This document shows, one piece after another, positions 27,357-36,400 of a stretch of 38,923 nt of DNA. This stretch comes from Pseudoselenomonas ruminantium (lineage in GTDB: Bacteria > Bacillota > Negativicutes > Selenomonadales > Selenomonadaceae): contig NZ_FOQK01000029.1 in the NCBI RefSeq assembly GCF_900113715.1, positions 1 to 38,923 of the forward strand, read 5' to 3'. The notes beneath the pieces were generated by a model that was not told the DNA's origin, did no database searches, and worked only from the letters and a program-made list of their open reading frames with translations. Positions within the stretch are counted from its first letter, which is position 1; each line of letters opens with the position of its first letter. A program made the position numbers and the translations under genes.

Positions 27357-30300
27357 ATGAATCTGACGCGTTTTTCCATCAATCGTCCGGTGGGCATCTC
27401 GATGATTGTCCTGTTCTTTGTGGTGCTCGGCATGTACAGCTACTACCGCATTGGCGTGGAGCTCTTGCCGGCCCTCAATACGCCCTTTGTCACGGTCACG
27501 GTCAAATATCCGGGGGCGAGCGCGGACTCCGTGGAGCAGGAAATCGTCAAACCTGTCGAGGATGCCCTGTCCTCCGTTTCCAACGTCAAGAAGATCACTT
27601 CGACGGCCAGCTATGAGCGCGCACGCATCATGCTGGAGCTCGATTTTGGGGCGGATGCCGATACGGCGGCCATCGATGCGACCAAGAAGGTCGAGGCGAT
27701 CAAGAACCGGCTGCCCGATGAAGCGGACTCGCCGGTGGTCATCAAGCGTGATATCAATGCCAAGCCAATCGTCGAATTGGCGGTCATCAGCCAGCATAGC
27801 CTGGCCGACACTTATTCGATGACGGACAACGTCTTCCAGGAGACCCTGCAGCAGGCCGGCGGCGTATCGGAAATCGAGCTGCACGGCGGGCGCGACAAGG
27901 AGGTAGCCATCGAAGTCGACCGTGATAAGATGGCGGCCTATAAGCTGACGCTGGCGAAGATCTCGTCGGCTATCAAGAATGAGAACCAGCTGCTGCCCTC
28001 CGGCTCGGTCTATACGGAGACGACGAAGTCCGATGTCCGTGTGGTGGCACAGTATAAGACGGCTAAGGACATTGAGCAGGTGCAGGTGCAGAATGCCGAT
28101 GGTAGGATGATACCGCTGACGGCCGTGGCGACGGTGCGCGAGCAGGATGCACGCCGCGCGCGCTATGGCCGGCTGAACGGCGAGGACTCCATCAATGTGC
28201 TGATCTATAAGAACAGCGATGCCAACGTGGTCGAGACGGCGGGCAATATCCTGAAGGCCGTCGAACGGCTGCGCAAGAACTATCCCGACTATCAGTTCGT
28301 CGTCGTCTCGAATGATGCGGACTATGTGCAGGACTCGCTGCATAACACGCTCGGCACGCTGGTCGAAGGCCTGATCACGACGGGACTGGTCTTGTTCCTG
28401 TTCCTGCGCGGCTGGCGGTCGACGGCGGCAGTCATGATCGCGATACCGACGTCGCTGGTCGCGACGTTCTTCGTCATGTATCTGGCGGGCTTCACCTTCA
28501 ATATGATGTCGCTCATGGGCATGACGCTCTGCGTCGGTATCCTCGTCGACGATTCGATCGTCGTGCTTGAGAATATCACGCGTCACCTGCGGATGGGCGA
28601 GGAACCGAAGCTGGCGGCGGAGAATGGCCGTAACGAGATCGGTATGGCTGCAATCGCCATCACGCTCTGCGATGCGGCGGTCTTCATGCCGATTGCCTTC
28701 ATGGAGGGCATGACCGGCCAGTATTTCCGGCAGTTCGGCCTGACCATCGTGTTTGCGGGCTTCTTCTCGCTGTTTGTCTCGTTCACCTTGACGCCGATGC
28801 TGGCCTCGCGCTTCTTCCGCGGCGGCTACCATCCCGATAAGAGGATGCTCTGGGCAGTCATGGATAATCTGGAGGAGCGGGCAGTTGACTGCTATGGGCG
28901 GCTGCTCGGCTGGAGCCTTGGCCACCAGAAGAAGCTCCTGGTGACGATCCTGGCGGTGTTTGCGGGCGTCATCGCCATGGTGCCGTTGGGGATCGTGGGC
29001 ATGGAGTATATGCCACAGACGGATGAATCGAGCTTCACCATCAATATCCAGGGGCAGGTCGGTGCCTCGGCGGAGACGACCAACCGCATCGCGGGGCAGC
29101 TGGAGGAGAAACTCGAAACGATCCCTGAGGTCAAATACTATATGACCCATGCGGGGGGCTCGACGGCCTATGAGGGCCGCATCAAGGTACAGCTGGTGCC
29201 GCGCCAGGACCGTTCGCGCACGGTCTGGGAGGTAGCCAATGAGGTGCGCGATTTTGCCGCGGGTATAAACGATGCGGAGATCCGCGTGGCGGAGACCCAG
29301 AGCAATGTCGCGGGGATCTCGGGAGGCGGCGGTGCCCGCAATGGCGGCGGCGCGCTGCAGATCGAGCTGCGCGGCAACAACAATGAGGAGCTCAGTGCCG
29401 CAGCTGAGCGCGTCATGGATATCCTCAAGCATGATGTCAAGGGGCTGACCGATGTCAACAGCTCCTATACGGAGGGCATGCCCGAGCTGCAATTGACGGT
29501 TGACCGGCAGAAGCTGAAGACGTATGGCACGACGCTGGCTGATGTCGATACGGCATTTGCTTCGGCGATCTCGGGCCTTTCGGCAGGGGAGCTTAAAAAT
29601 GACAGCCGCAATAATGGTCTCGATACGAATATCAAGGTGCGTTTCAAGGGCGCCGATGGCTATAAGCCTTCGGATGTCGCCCATGTGCCGATCCTGTCGG
29701 GGGGCAAGCTCATCTATCTCGGCGATGTGGCCGAGATAAAGAACGGCCGTGGCCCAGTGACTATCCGCCGCGTCGACAAGCAGCGTGCGATCGCCATCGG
29801 TGCGAACGTCAGCGGCCGGCCTATCGGCGACGTGATGAAGGATGCGCGGAAGGCACTGGCGAAGGCGAAGCTGGGCGACTCGGTCAACTACCAGTTCAAG
29901 GGGCAGGCGACGCGCATGAACGACACGTTTGCGGACCTGCTGAGTGCCTTGTTCCTGGCTCTGGTGCTCATCTATATGCTGCTGGCGGTGCTCTACGAGT
30001 CGGTGGTCACGCCGTTCATCCGCATGTTCTCGCTGCCGCTGGGCCTTATCGGCTCGATCCTGTTGCTGTTCATCACGCATAACACGCTGAATCTCTACTC
30101 GATGATCGGCATCCTCGTCATGGATGGCATCGTCGCCAAGAATGGCACCCTGCTGATCGACTATGCGTTGACGCTGATGGATAGGGGGCGCACGGCGCTG
30201 GAGGCCATTGTGGAGGCCGGCAAGGTGCGCCTGAAGCCAATCTTCATGACGACGTTGACGATGATGGTCGGCATGCTGCCAACGGCTCTGGCGATGACGG

Positions 30301-30428
30301 CCGGCAGCGAGACGCGCGTTTCGATGGCCTGGGTCATCATTGGCGGCCTGCTGACTTCGACAGTATTTACGTTGCTGGTCATCCCGATTATCTTCTTGTT
30401 TTTCTATCAGCGAAAAAAATCTGCGTAA
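27357..30428 (+). CDS. RND efflux pump, AcrB/HAE1-type permease
   Basis: A 1023-residue proton-driven exporter of the inner membrane. It has the N-terminal SINRPVGISMIVLFFVVLG helix, two large periplasmic loops, TM4 with GILVDDSIVVLENI (the paired aspartates of the proton relay) and TM10 with MDGIVAKNGTLLIDYA (the relay lysine). The second periplasmic loop contains a Gly-rich stretch (SGGGGARNGGG). GGAGGG (27345-27350) fits ATG 27357; ATG 27351 is an alternative. With the adaptor upstream it forms two of three parts of a drug or metabolite efflux system; the outer-membrane channel is not in the window. Its presence supports a diderm host. Confidence 0.95.
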   Translation: MNLTRFSINRPVGISMIVLFFVVLGMYSYYRIGVELLPALNTPFVTVTVKYPGASADSVEQEIVKPVEDALSSVSNVKKITSTASYERARIMLELDFGADADTAAIDATKKVEAIKNRLPDEADSPVVIKRDINAKPIVELAVISQHSLADTYSMTDNVFQETLQQAGGVSEIELHGGRDKEVAIEVDRDKMAAYKLTLAKISSAIKNENQLLPSGSVYTETTKSDVRVVAQYKTAKDIEQVQVQNADGRMIPLTAVATVREQDARRARYGRLNGEDSINVLIYKNSDANVVETAGNILKAVERLRKNYPDYQFVVVSNDADYVQDSLHNTLGTLVEGLITTGLVLFLFLRGWRSTAAVMIAIPTSLVATFFVMYLAGFTFNMMSLMGMTLCVGILVDDSIVVLENITRHLRMGEEPKLAAENGRNEIGMAAIAITLCDAAVFMPIAFMEGMTGQYFRQFGLTIVFAGFFSLFVSFTLTPMLASRFFRGGYHPDKRMLWAVMDNLEERAVDCYGRLLGWSLGHQKKLLVTILAVFAGVIAMVPLGIVGMEYMPQTDESSFTINIQGQVGASAETTNRIAGQLEEKLETIPEVKYYMTHAGGSTAYEGRIKVQLVPRQDRSRTVWEVANEVRDFAAGINDAEIRVAETQSNVAGISGGGGARNGGGALQIELRGNNNEELSAAAERVMDILKHDVKGLTDVNSSYTEGMPELQLTVDRQKLKTYGTTLADVDTAFASAISGLSAGELKNDSRNNGLDTNIKVRFKGADGYKPSDVAHVPILSGGKLIYLGDVAEIKNGRGPVTIRRVDKQRAIAIGANVSGRPIGDVMKDARKALAKAKLGDSVNYQFKGQATRMNDTFADLLSALFLALVLIYMLLAVLYESVVTPFIRMFSLPLGLIGSILLLFITHNTLNLYSMIGILVMDGIVAKNGTLLIDYALTLMDRGRTALEAIVEAGKVRLKPIFMTTLTMMVGMLPTALAMTAGSETRVSMAWVIIGGLLTSTVFTLLVIPIIFLFFYQRKKSA

Positions 30429-30454
30429 AATTTTACTTTTTTTTCGAAAAGGGG

Positions 30455-30483
30455 TTGCATTATCCTTTTTAACGCGTTATAAT
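30455..30483 (+). promoter_or_regulatory. Promoter of tRNA-Pro
   Basis: TTGCAT (30455-30460), a 17-base spacer and TATAAT (30478-30483). An AAAAGG/CCTTTT inverted repeat surrounds the -35, as at the tRNA-Ala promoter, and both have GAAAA-GGGG-TTG at the same place. Confidence 0.85.
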
Positions 30484-30495
30484 AGTCTACGTTGT

Positions 30496-30572
<77 letters not shown>

Positions 30573-30590
30573 TTATTATGACAAGGTAAG

Positions 30591-30638
30591 CGGAGCTATG
30601 ATGAAATGGGAAACCATTTATCATAGCTCCGTTTTTGT
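30591..30638 (+). terminator. Terminator of tRNA-Pro
   Basis: GGAGCTATGATGAAATGG pairs with CCATTTATCATAGCTCC (one bulged G) around GAAA, followed by GTTTTTG. It is unusually long for a tRNA terminator. Confidence 0.85.
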
Positions 30639-30693
30639 TTTACAGGTGTCTTAGCCAGAACTTTGGCTGAAGGGATTATTTTCTGGGGGGTTA

Positions 30694-30765
30694 TGAAGTT
30701 TGTTGAAGTTGACTGAAGTTATTTTGAAGTTGACTTTGAAGTTACTCTGAAGTATAGTTGAAGCA
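30694..30765. repeat. Phased TGAAGTT direct repeats (7 copies)
   Basis: TGAAGTT or a near match begins at 30694, 30704, 30714, 30725, 30737, 30748 and 30759, with spacings of 10, 10, 11, 12, 11 and 11 bases, close to one helical turn. The array ends about 30 bases before the broken gene at 30793. It may be a multi-site operator, a bent-DNA region or a decayed tandem repeat. Confidence 0.6.
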
Positions 30766-30792
30766 AGTTCACAATGCAGAGGAGACAACATC

Positions 30793-31174
30793 ATGTTTAT
30801 AGAAGAACTGATAGATGATGTACAATTGGAAAATTATCAAACAGAATATAAAGGAAAACTCAATCGAGAGGATGTGGTAGGCTGGCTGGCTGCCGGATTT
30901 GACTTTTGCTGAGGGGATGAGTGATGCAGAAGGGACACATCTTATATATACACCGGTACATAAGGGGACGGAACATGATGAAAAGGTAATGGGGTATTGT
31001 TATAGTCAGGCACATAAGGCGGCTGATATTGCTGCCTATCTTGGCATAAGTGATTCAAGCTATTTCCGGCAAAGGGTGCTGTATAATTTAGCAGAGCAAG
31101 GGTATTTGCTGGTAAGCAAGCAGTCGCGGGCAAATTACTATAAGACAAATGATGAAGTGGTGAAAAGGCAGTAA
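30793..31174 (+). pseudogene. Broken AlbA_2-type ATP/DNA-binding protein (remnant 1)
   Basis: AGGAG precedes an ATG at 30793 that opens a 39-residue peptide beginning MFIEELIDDVQLENYQTEYK and VVGWL, the characteristic N-terminus of Schlafen AlbA_2-domain proteins, then ends at a TGA at 30910. In the next frame an open stretch to 31174 encodes a winged-helix-like C-terminus (KAADIAAYLGISDSSYFRQR and YLLVSKQSRANYYKTND). Most of the AlbA_2 and GHKL-like middle, several hundred residues, is missing. The best reading is one gene with a large internal deletion and frame change. The family is linked to defence and regulation, but this copy cannot be functional as a full-length protein. Confidence 0.65.
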
Positions 31175-31185
31175 AATATCATATA

Positions 31186-31229
31186 AAAGGCGGGCCGCTG
31201 GCTATTTTTAGCCTGCGGCCCGCCTTTTT
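31186..31229. terminator. Bidirectional terminator
   Basis: AAAAGGCGGGCCGC-T-GGC pairs with GCC-T-GCGGCCCGCCTTTTT. It ends the broken gene on the plus strand and can also end the small minus-strand gene at 31265. Confidence 0.85.
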
Positions 31230-31264
31230 GGGTGGCTGTGTTGATTCACAGCTTTTGCACAAAA

Positions 31265-31552
31265 CTATTTGAATACGTCTTTGACATTCTTATCGCCGAT
31301 AAAGCGGATAAACATATCCGGGGCGACGATTTCGTCGTCGAGCTGGATCAGCGCTTTGTGCAAACGGATGGAGACGAAGCGGCCGTTATGCTCATGCTCG
31401 ATTTCATCTGCGAATTCCTCCTCGTAGTGCTCCTTGAAGGTTTCCGCTGTGCTTTTGCTTGAGGTCACGTTGAGGATGCTGGTATAGACGTTTTCCTGCC
31501 CCTTGCCATACTCGAGCTTGAGGATAACATAGATTGCCATGTTCTTGATCAT
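31265..31552 (-). CDS. Small protein of unknown function
   Basis: A 95-residue soluble protein that I do not recognise. It starts MIKNMAIYVILKLEYGKGQE and has alternating strand-helix character: a first strand (AIYVILKLEY), an acidic middle (HYEEEFADEIEHEHNGR) and a C-terminal IRFIGDKNVKDVFK. No membrane or metal motif is clear, although the E-H-E-H cluster could be a weak metal site. AAGGAG lies 11 bases before the ATG at 31552; a GTG at 31564 overlaps the ribosome site and is less likely. It stands alone, between a terminator and the divergent permease promoter. Confidence 0.65.
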   Translation of the reverse strand: MIKNMAIYVILKLEYGKGQENVYTSILNVTSSKSTAETFKEHYEEEFADEIEHEHNGRFVSIRLHKALIQLDDEIVAPDMFIRFIGDKNVKDVFK

Positions 31553-31668
31553 CGGACGCCACACTCCTTGCTTTATCCCAGTTTATCTATCGGTCTGTTC
31601 TGTTGGGTATTTATTCGACGCGTGAGAGGGATTTCCTGCTGGCGGATTGCAACTTTACAAAAAACAAA

Positions 31669-31697
31669 TTCATTTTTGTCCGCTCATATGCTATAAT
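31669..31697 (+). promoter_or_regulatory. Promoter of amino acid permease
   Basis: TTCATT (31669-31674), a 17-base spacer and TATAAT (31692-31697), about 50 bases before the permease start. Confidence 0.5.
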
Positions 31698-31749
31698 ACA
31701 ACAGTATGTTTATTCGGAGAATACAATTCAGGTGGTTAGGAGTGTTCCT

Positions 31750-33126
31750 ATGGGAATCTTTCGCACAAAAAGCATCGCGGAGTATCAAAGCGATGCGTCA
31801 AAATCGCATTTGAAGCGGGCGTTGGGCTCGCTGGATGTTACCTTGCTCGGCATCGGTGTCATCGTCGGCACGGGCATCTTCGTGCTGACGGGGGTCGCGG
31901 CTGCCCAGTATGCAGGGCCGGCCTTGATGCTCTCGTTCCTGATAGCGAGCATCGCCTGCGGTTTTGTCAGCATGGCCTATTCGGAGCTGGCCGCTATGAT
32001 TCCGGTCGCGGGCAGTGCCTATGCCTATGCCTATACATCGGTGGGCGAATTCTGGGCCTGGCTGGTTGGCTGGAACCTGGTGCTGGAATATTCCGTAGGG
32101 GCGAGTGCAGTCGCAGGCGGCTGGTCGGCCTATGTGGTTGGCCTGCTGAAGTCAGCGGGCATCGTCCTGCCGGCTGAGTACACGATGGTTCCTGCGGACG
32201 GCGGCCTCGTGAATCTGCCAGCTGTGCTGATTACAGGCTTTTTGACGTTCCTGCTCGTACGTGGCGTGCGTGAGAGCGTCACGGTCAACAAGATTCTCGT
32301 CGGCGTCAAGCTGCTGGCGATCTTCCTGTTCCTGTTCCTGGCGGCCCCGACGGTGGACACGGCGAACTGGGAGCCGTTCATGCCGTTTGGCTTTGCGGGC
32401 GTATCGGCAGGTGCGGCAGTCATTATCTTTGCTTATCTCGGCGTTGACTCGATTGCGACGGCGGCGGAGGAAACGAAGAATCCGGCGCACGATATGCCTA
32501 CCGGCATTATCGCTTCCTTATTGATTTGTACGTTGCTATATATCGCCGTGACAGCCGTTATGACCGGCAATGTTTCGTACACGCAGCTTGACAATGCCGA
32601 GCCGGTGGCTTTTGTCCTGCGTGAGCTTGGCTATCGTTTTGGCTCAGCTGTCGTCGGCACAGGCGCCATCGCGGGGCTTACGACAGTACTGCTCGTCATG
32701 ATGTATGCGCAGACCCGTGCGTTCTATGCGATGAGCCGCGACGGCCTGATTCCGCAGGGCGTCTGCAAGATCCATCCGAAATATGCGACGCCGCATCGCA
32801 TCACGGTCATCGTCGGCTTTGCCGTCATGCTGATCAGCGGCTTTACGCCGATCAATGTCGTTGCCGAGATGTGCAGCGTCGGTACCTTGTTTGCATTCAT
32901 CGTCTCCTCGATCGGCGTCATGGTCATGCGCCGGAAGTATCCGGATATCAACCGGCCCTTCCGCTGCCCGGCCATCTACGTCATGGGCACCCTCTCGATC
33001 GCCAGCTGCGCCTATATCATGTATAATCTGTCGGCCATGACCTGGGAGAGGTTCTGGATCTGGAGTGCCGTCGGCCTCGTAATCTACTTCGCCTATGGCT
33101 ATCGCCACAGCAAAGAGAATATGTAA
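31750..33126 (+). CDS. APC-family amino acid permease (cationic amino acid type)
   Basis: A 458-residue inner-membrane amino acid transporter with about 12 helices. The N-terminal LGIGVIVGTGIFVLTG is the substrate-binding broken helix 1 of APC carriers. AYSELAAMIPVAGSAYAYAY and FAYLGVDSIATAAEETKNP are further family signatures, closest in pattern to YfnA/CAT-type permeases. AGGAG (31738-31742) sets the ATG at 31750; the open frame extends upstream across the promoter but without a ribosome site. The substrate is probably a cationic or small neutral amino acid, not decidable here. A nested repeat element follows six bases after the stop and may act as its terminator. Confidence 0.92.
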   Translation: MGIFRTKSIAEYQSDASKSHLKRALGSLDVTLLGIGVIVGTGIFVLTGVAAAQYAGPALMLSFLIASIACGFVSMAYSELAAMIPVAGSAYAYAYTSVGEFWAWLVGWNLVLEYSVGASAVAGGWSAYVVGLLKSAGIVLPAEYTMVPADGGLVNLPAVLITGFLTFLLVRGVRESVTVNKILVGVKLLAIFLFLFLAAPTVDTANWEPFMPFGFAGVSAGAAVIIFAYLGVDSIATAAEETKNPAHDMPTGIIASLLICTLLYIAVTAVMTGNVSYTQLDNAEPVAFVLRELGYRFGSAVVGTGAIAGLTTVLLVMMYAQTRAFYAMSRDGLIPQGVCKIHPKYATPHRITVIVGFAVMLISGFTPINVVAEMCSVGTLFAFIVSSIGVMVMRRKYPDINRPFRCPAIYVMGTLSIASCAYIMYNLSAMTWERFWIWSAVGLVIYFAYGYRHSKENM

Positions 33127-33132
33127 ATAATT

Positions 33133-33242
33133 GCCTTCCCCCTTGGGGAAGGTGCCCTGTCAGGGGCGGATGAGGTTCTGACATGTCAATCGTTTACCTC
33201 ATCCGTCAGACTTTGTCTGCCACCTTCCCCATAGGGGAAGGC
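33133..33242. repeat. Nested inverted-repeat element (MITE/REP-like)
   Basis: The left arm 33133-33176 and right arm 33196-33242 are inverted copies (GCCTTCCCC...GGGGAAGGTG...GGATGAGGT) around a 19-base centre. Each arm contains its own small hairpins: CCTTCCCCCTTGGGGAAGG at 33135-33153 and CCTTCCCCATAGGGGAAGG at 33223-33241. The whole can fold into a cruciform or long RNA hairpin. It looks like a mobile, non-coding repeat of a kind widespread in Firmicutes and sits between permease and PFOR. Confidence 0.75.
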
Positions 33243-33272
33243 TTTATTTATATGTAAACCTGTAACATTATA

Positions 33273-33301
33273 TTTACATTTGTTCGTCTACGATATATAA
33301 T
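33273..33301 (+). promoter_or_regulatory. Promoter of PFOR
   Basis: TTTACA (33273-33278), a 17-base spacer and TATAAT (33296-33301). The inverted repeat TGTAA-N8-TTACA (33261-33278) overlaps the -35, so a regulator may bind there. The leader is about 130 bases and contains a palindrome (33369-33388). Confidence 0.75.
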
Positions 33302-33368
33302 GATAGTTACGCGGGATATACGCAAAATTTATCGAGCTATTTATATTGGTAACATAGATTACTGAAGC

Positions 33369-33388
33369 GATAGCGGTTTTGCGCTATC
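33369..33388 (+). promoter_or_regulatory. Hairpin in PFOR leader
   Basis: GATAGCG pairs perfectly with CGCTATC around GTTTTG, 50 bases before the PFOR start. It could stabilise the mRNA or be an operator; no long T-run follows, so it is not a clear terminator. Confidence 0.5.
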
Positions 33389-33437
33389 CTATTTATGTAC
33401 TCTGGTATTTTATCAAAGAGGGGAGCAAACAAATAAC

Positions 33438-36400
33438 ATGAGCAAACAGATGAAAACCATGGACGGCAACCAGGCTGCCGCCTATATCTCTTATGCTTTT
33501 ACGGATGTTGCGGCAATCTATCCGATTACGCCGTCTTCTCCGATGGCTGAGCATGTGGACGAGGATGCAGCCAAAGGCAAGAAAAACCTTTTCGGTCAGA
33601 CCGTCCGCGTCATCGAGCTGCAGTCTGAGGCTGGTGCAGCAGGTGCTGTGCACGGTTCGCTGCAGGCTGGTGCTCTGACGACTACGTATACGGCATCCCA
33701 GGGCTTCCTGCTGATGATTCCGAACCTTTATAAAGTTGCTGGTGAGCTGCTGCCAGGCGTATTCCATGTATCGGCGCGTGCACTGGCTGCTAACTCGCTG
33801 AACATCTTCGGCGACCATCAGGATGTCATGGCTGCCCGCCAGACGGGTTGCGCTATGCTGGCTGAGGCAAGCGTACAGGAGGTCATGGACCTCTCGGCTG
33901 TGGCACATCTCGTTGCCATCAAGGGCCGTGTGCCGTTCATTAACTTCTTCGATGGCTTCCGCACGTCCCATGAGATCCAGAAGATCGAGGTAGTCGACTA
34001 TGATGATCTGTCCAAGATCCTCGACTGGGATGCAGTCAAGGAGTTCCGCCGCCGCGCACTGAACCCGGATCATCCGGTCATCCGCGGTACGGCCACGAAC
34101 CCGGACGTATACTTCCAGAGCCGCGAGGCTTCGAACGAATACTACAACGCACTGCCGGACCTCGTTGAAGAGGCTATGGCTGACATGGCAAAGATCACGG
34201 GCCGCGAGCATCATCTCTTCGACTACTATGGTGCCGAGGATGCTGATCGCATCATCATCGCGATGGGTTCGGTATGCCAGGCTGTCCAGGAGACAGTCGA
34301 CTACCTCAACCAGAACGGCGAGAAAGTCGGCCTCATGAATGTCCATCTCTATCGTCCGTTCTCTCTCAAGCACTTCTTCCAGTTCCTGCCGAAGACGGTC
34401 AAGAAGGTTGCGGTCCTCGACCATACGAAAGAGCCGGGTTCGCTGGGCGAGCCGCTCTACCTCGATGTCAAGGCAGCGTTCTACAACTCGGATATGAATC
34501 CGATTATCATCGGTGGTCGTTTCGGTCTCGGCGGCAAAGATACGACGCCGGATCAGATTTTTGCGGTATTCGAGGAACTCAAGAAAGATGCTCCGAAAGA
34601 TGGCTTCACCATTGGTATCGAAGACGATGTCACGAACACGAGCCTCGCACCGGTCATGAGCGATGTTGACCTGACGCCGGAAGGCACGACGGCCTGCAAA
34701 TTCTGGGGCCTCGGTTCGGATGGTACGGTTGGTGCCAACAAGAGCGCCATCAAGATCATCGGCGACAAGACCGATATGTATGCCCAGGCATACTTTGCCT
34801 ATGACTCCAAGAAGTCCGGCGGTATCACGATGAGCCATCTGCGCTTCGGCAAGCAGCCAATCAACAGCCCGTATCTCATCAACAAGGCAGACTTCATCTC
34901 CTGCTCGCAGCAGTCCTATGTTTATAAATACGACCTGCTCGCAGGCCTCAAGAAGGGCGGCAAGTTCCTGCTCAACACGGTCTGGTCGGATGAAGAGCTC
35001 ACGAAACATCTGCCGGCTTATATGAAACGCTTCATCGCCAAGAACAACATCGAGTTCTACACGGTAAACGCCGTAGATATCGCCAAAGAACTCGGCCTCG
35101 GCGGCCGCTTCAACATGGTCATGCAGTCCGCATTCTTCAAGATCGCGAACATCATTCCTATCGATACGGCAGTGGATTACCTCAAGGATGCAGTCGTCAA
35201 ATCCTATGGCAAGAAAGGCCAGAATATCGTCGATATGAATAACGGTGCCATCGATAAAGGCATCGAGGCACTGCATCGCGTAGATGTGCCGGCTGACTGG
35301 GCAAATGCCGAGGATGCGGCAGTCGAGAAAAAAGATGCGCCGGCATTTATCACGGAAATCCAGGAAGTCATGAACCGTCAGGAAGGTGACAAGCTGCCGG
35401 TCTCCAAGTTTGCAGGCGAGATGGCAGACGGCACGTTCCCGCTGGGCGGCACGGCCTATGAGAAACGCGGCACGGCAATCAGTGTTCCGGTATGGAATGC
35501 GGAAAAGTGCATTGGCTGCAACAAGTGCTCCTATGTCTGCCCGCATGCTACGATCCGTCCGGTACTGACGACGGAAGAAGAGCTCGCAGCAGCTCCAGAA
35601 GGATTCCCGTCCAAGAAGACGAAGGCCATCAAGGATTACAACTTTACGGTGGCAGTATCCACGATGGACTGCCTCGGCTGCGGCAACTGCGCTCAGGTCT
35701 GCCCGGTCAAGGCGCTCGATATGAAGCCGCTTGACGATGAGCTCAAGGCACAGCAGGTATACTTCGATTATGGTGTCGATGCAGCGAAGGTTGCACCGAA
35801 GAAGAACCCGATGAAGAAAGAAACGGTTCTCGGCTCGCAGTTCGAGCAGCCGCTGTTCGAGTTCTCCGGTGCCTGCGCAGGCTGCGGCGAGACGCCGTAT
35901 GCAAAACTTTTGACCCAGCTCTTCGGCGACCGCATGATGGTAGCGAACGCTACGGGCTGCTCCTCCATCTGGGGCGGCAGTGCACCGGCTATGCCGTACA
36001 CGAAGAACCACAAGGGACATGGCCCGGCTTGGGCAAACTCCCTGTTCGAGGATAATGCGGAGTTCGGCCTCGGTATGTTCCTCGGTACGAAATCCGTCCG
36101 TGACAGCCTGGCAGCTGATGCCAAGGCAGCCGTTGAGGCTGGCAAGGGCAGTGCGGAGCTGCAGGCCGCTCTGACCGACTGGTTCGAGAACCTCAACAAC
36201 GGCAATGGCACCCGCGAGCGCGCAGATAAACTCACGGCACTCCTCGAGGCCGAGAAGGGCAGCGATGAACTGCTGAACAAGCTCTACGAGAACAAAGACT
36301 ACTTCGTCAAACGTTCCCAGTGGATCTTCGGCGGTGACGGCTGGGCTTACGATATCGGCTACGGCGGTGTCGACCATGTCCTCGCATCGGGCGAAGATGT

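Noticed and set aside
27297-30080. A long open frame antisense to the RND pump
   Set aside because: Same explanation: codon bias of the sense gene. The translation is low-complexity and rich in His, Arg and Asp.
30694-30765. CRISPR array
   Set aside because: The units are only 7 bases with 3-5-base gaps; no spacers and no cas genes.
33261-33278. GlnR/TnrA box before PFOR (TGTNA-N7-TNACA)
   Set aside because: The spacing is eight, one base too long for the consensus, and nitrogen control of PFOR is not expected.
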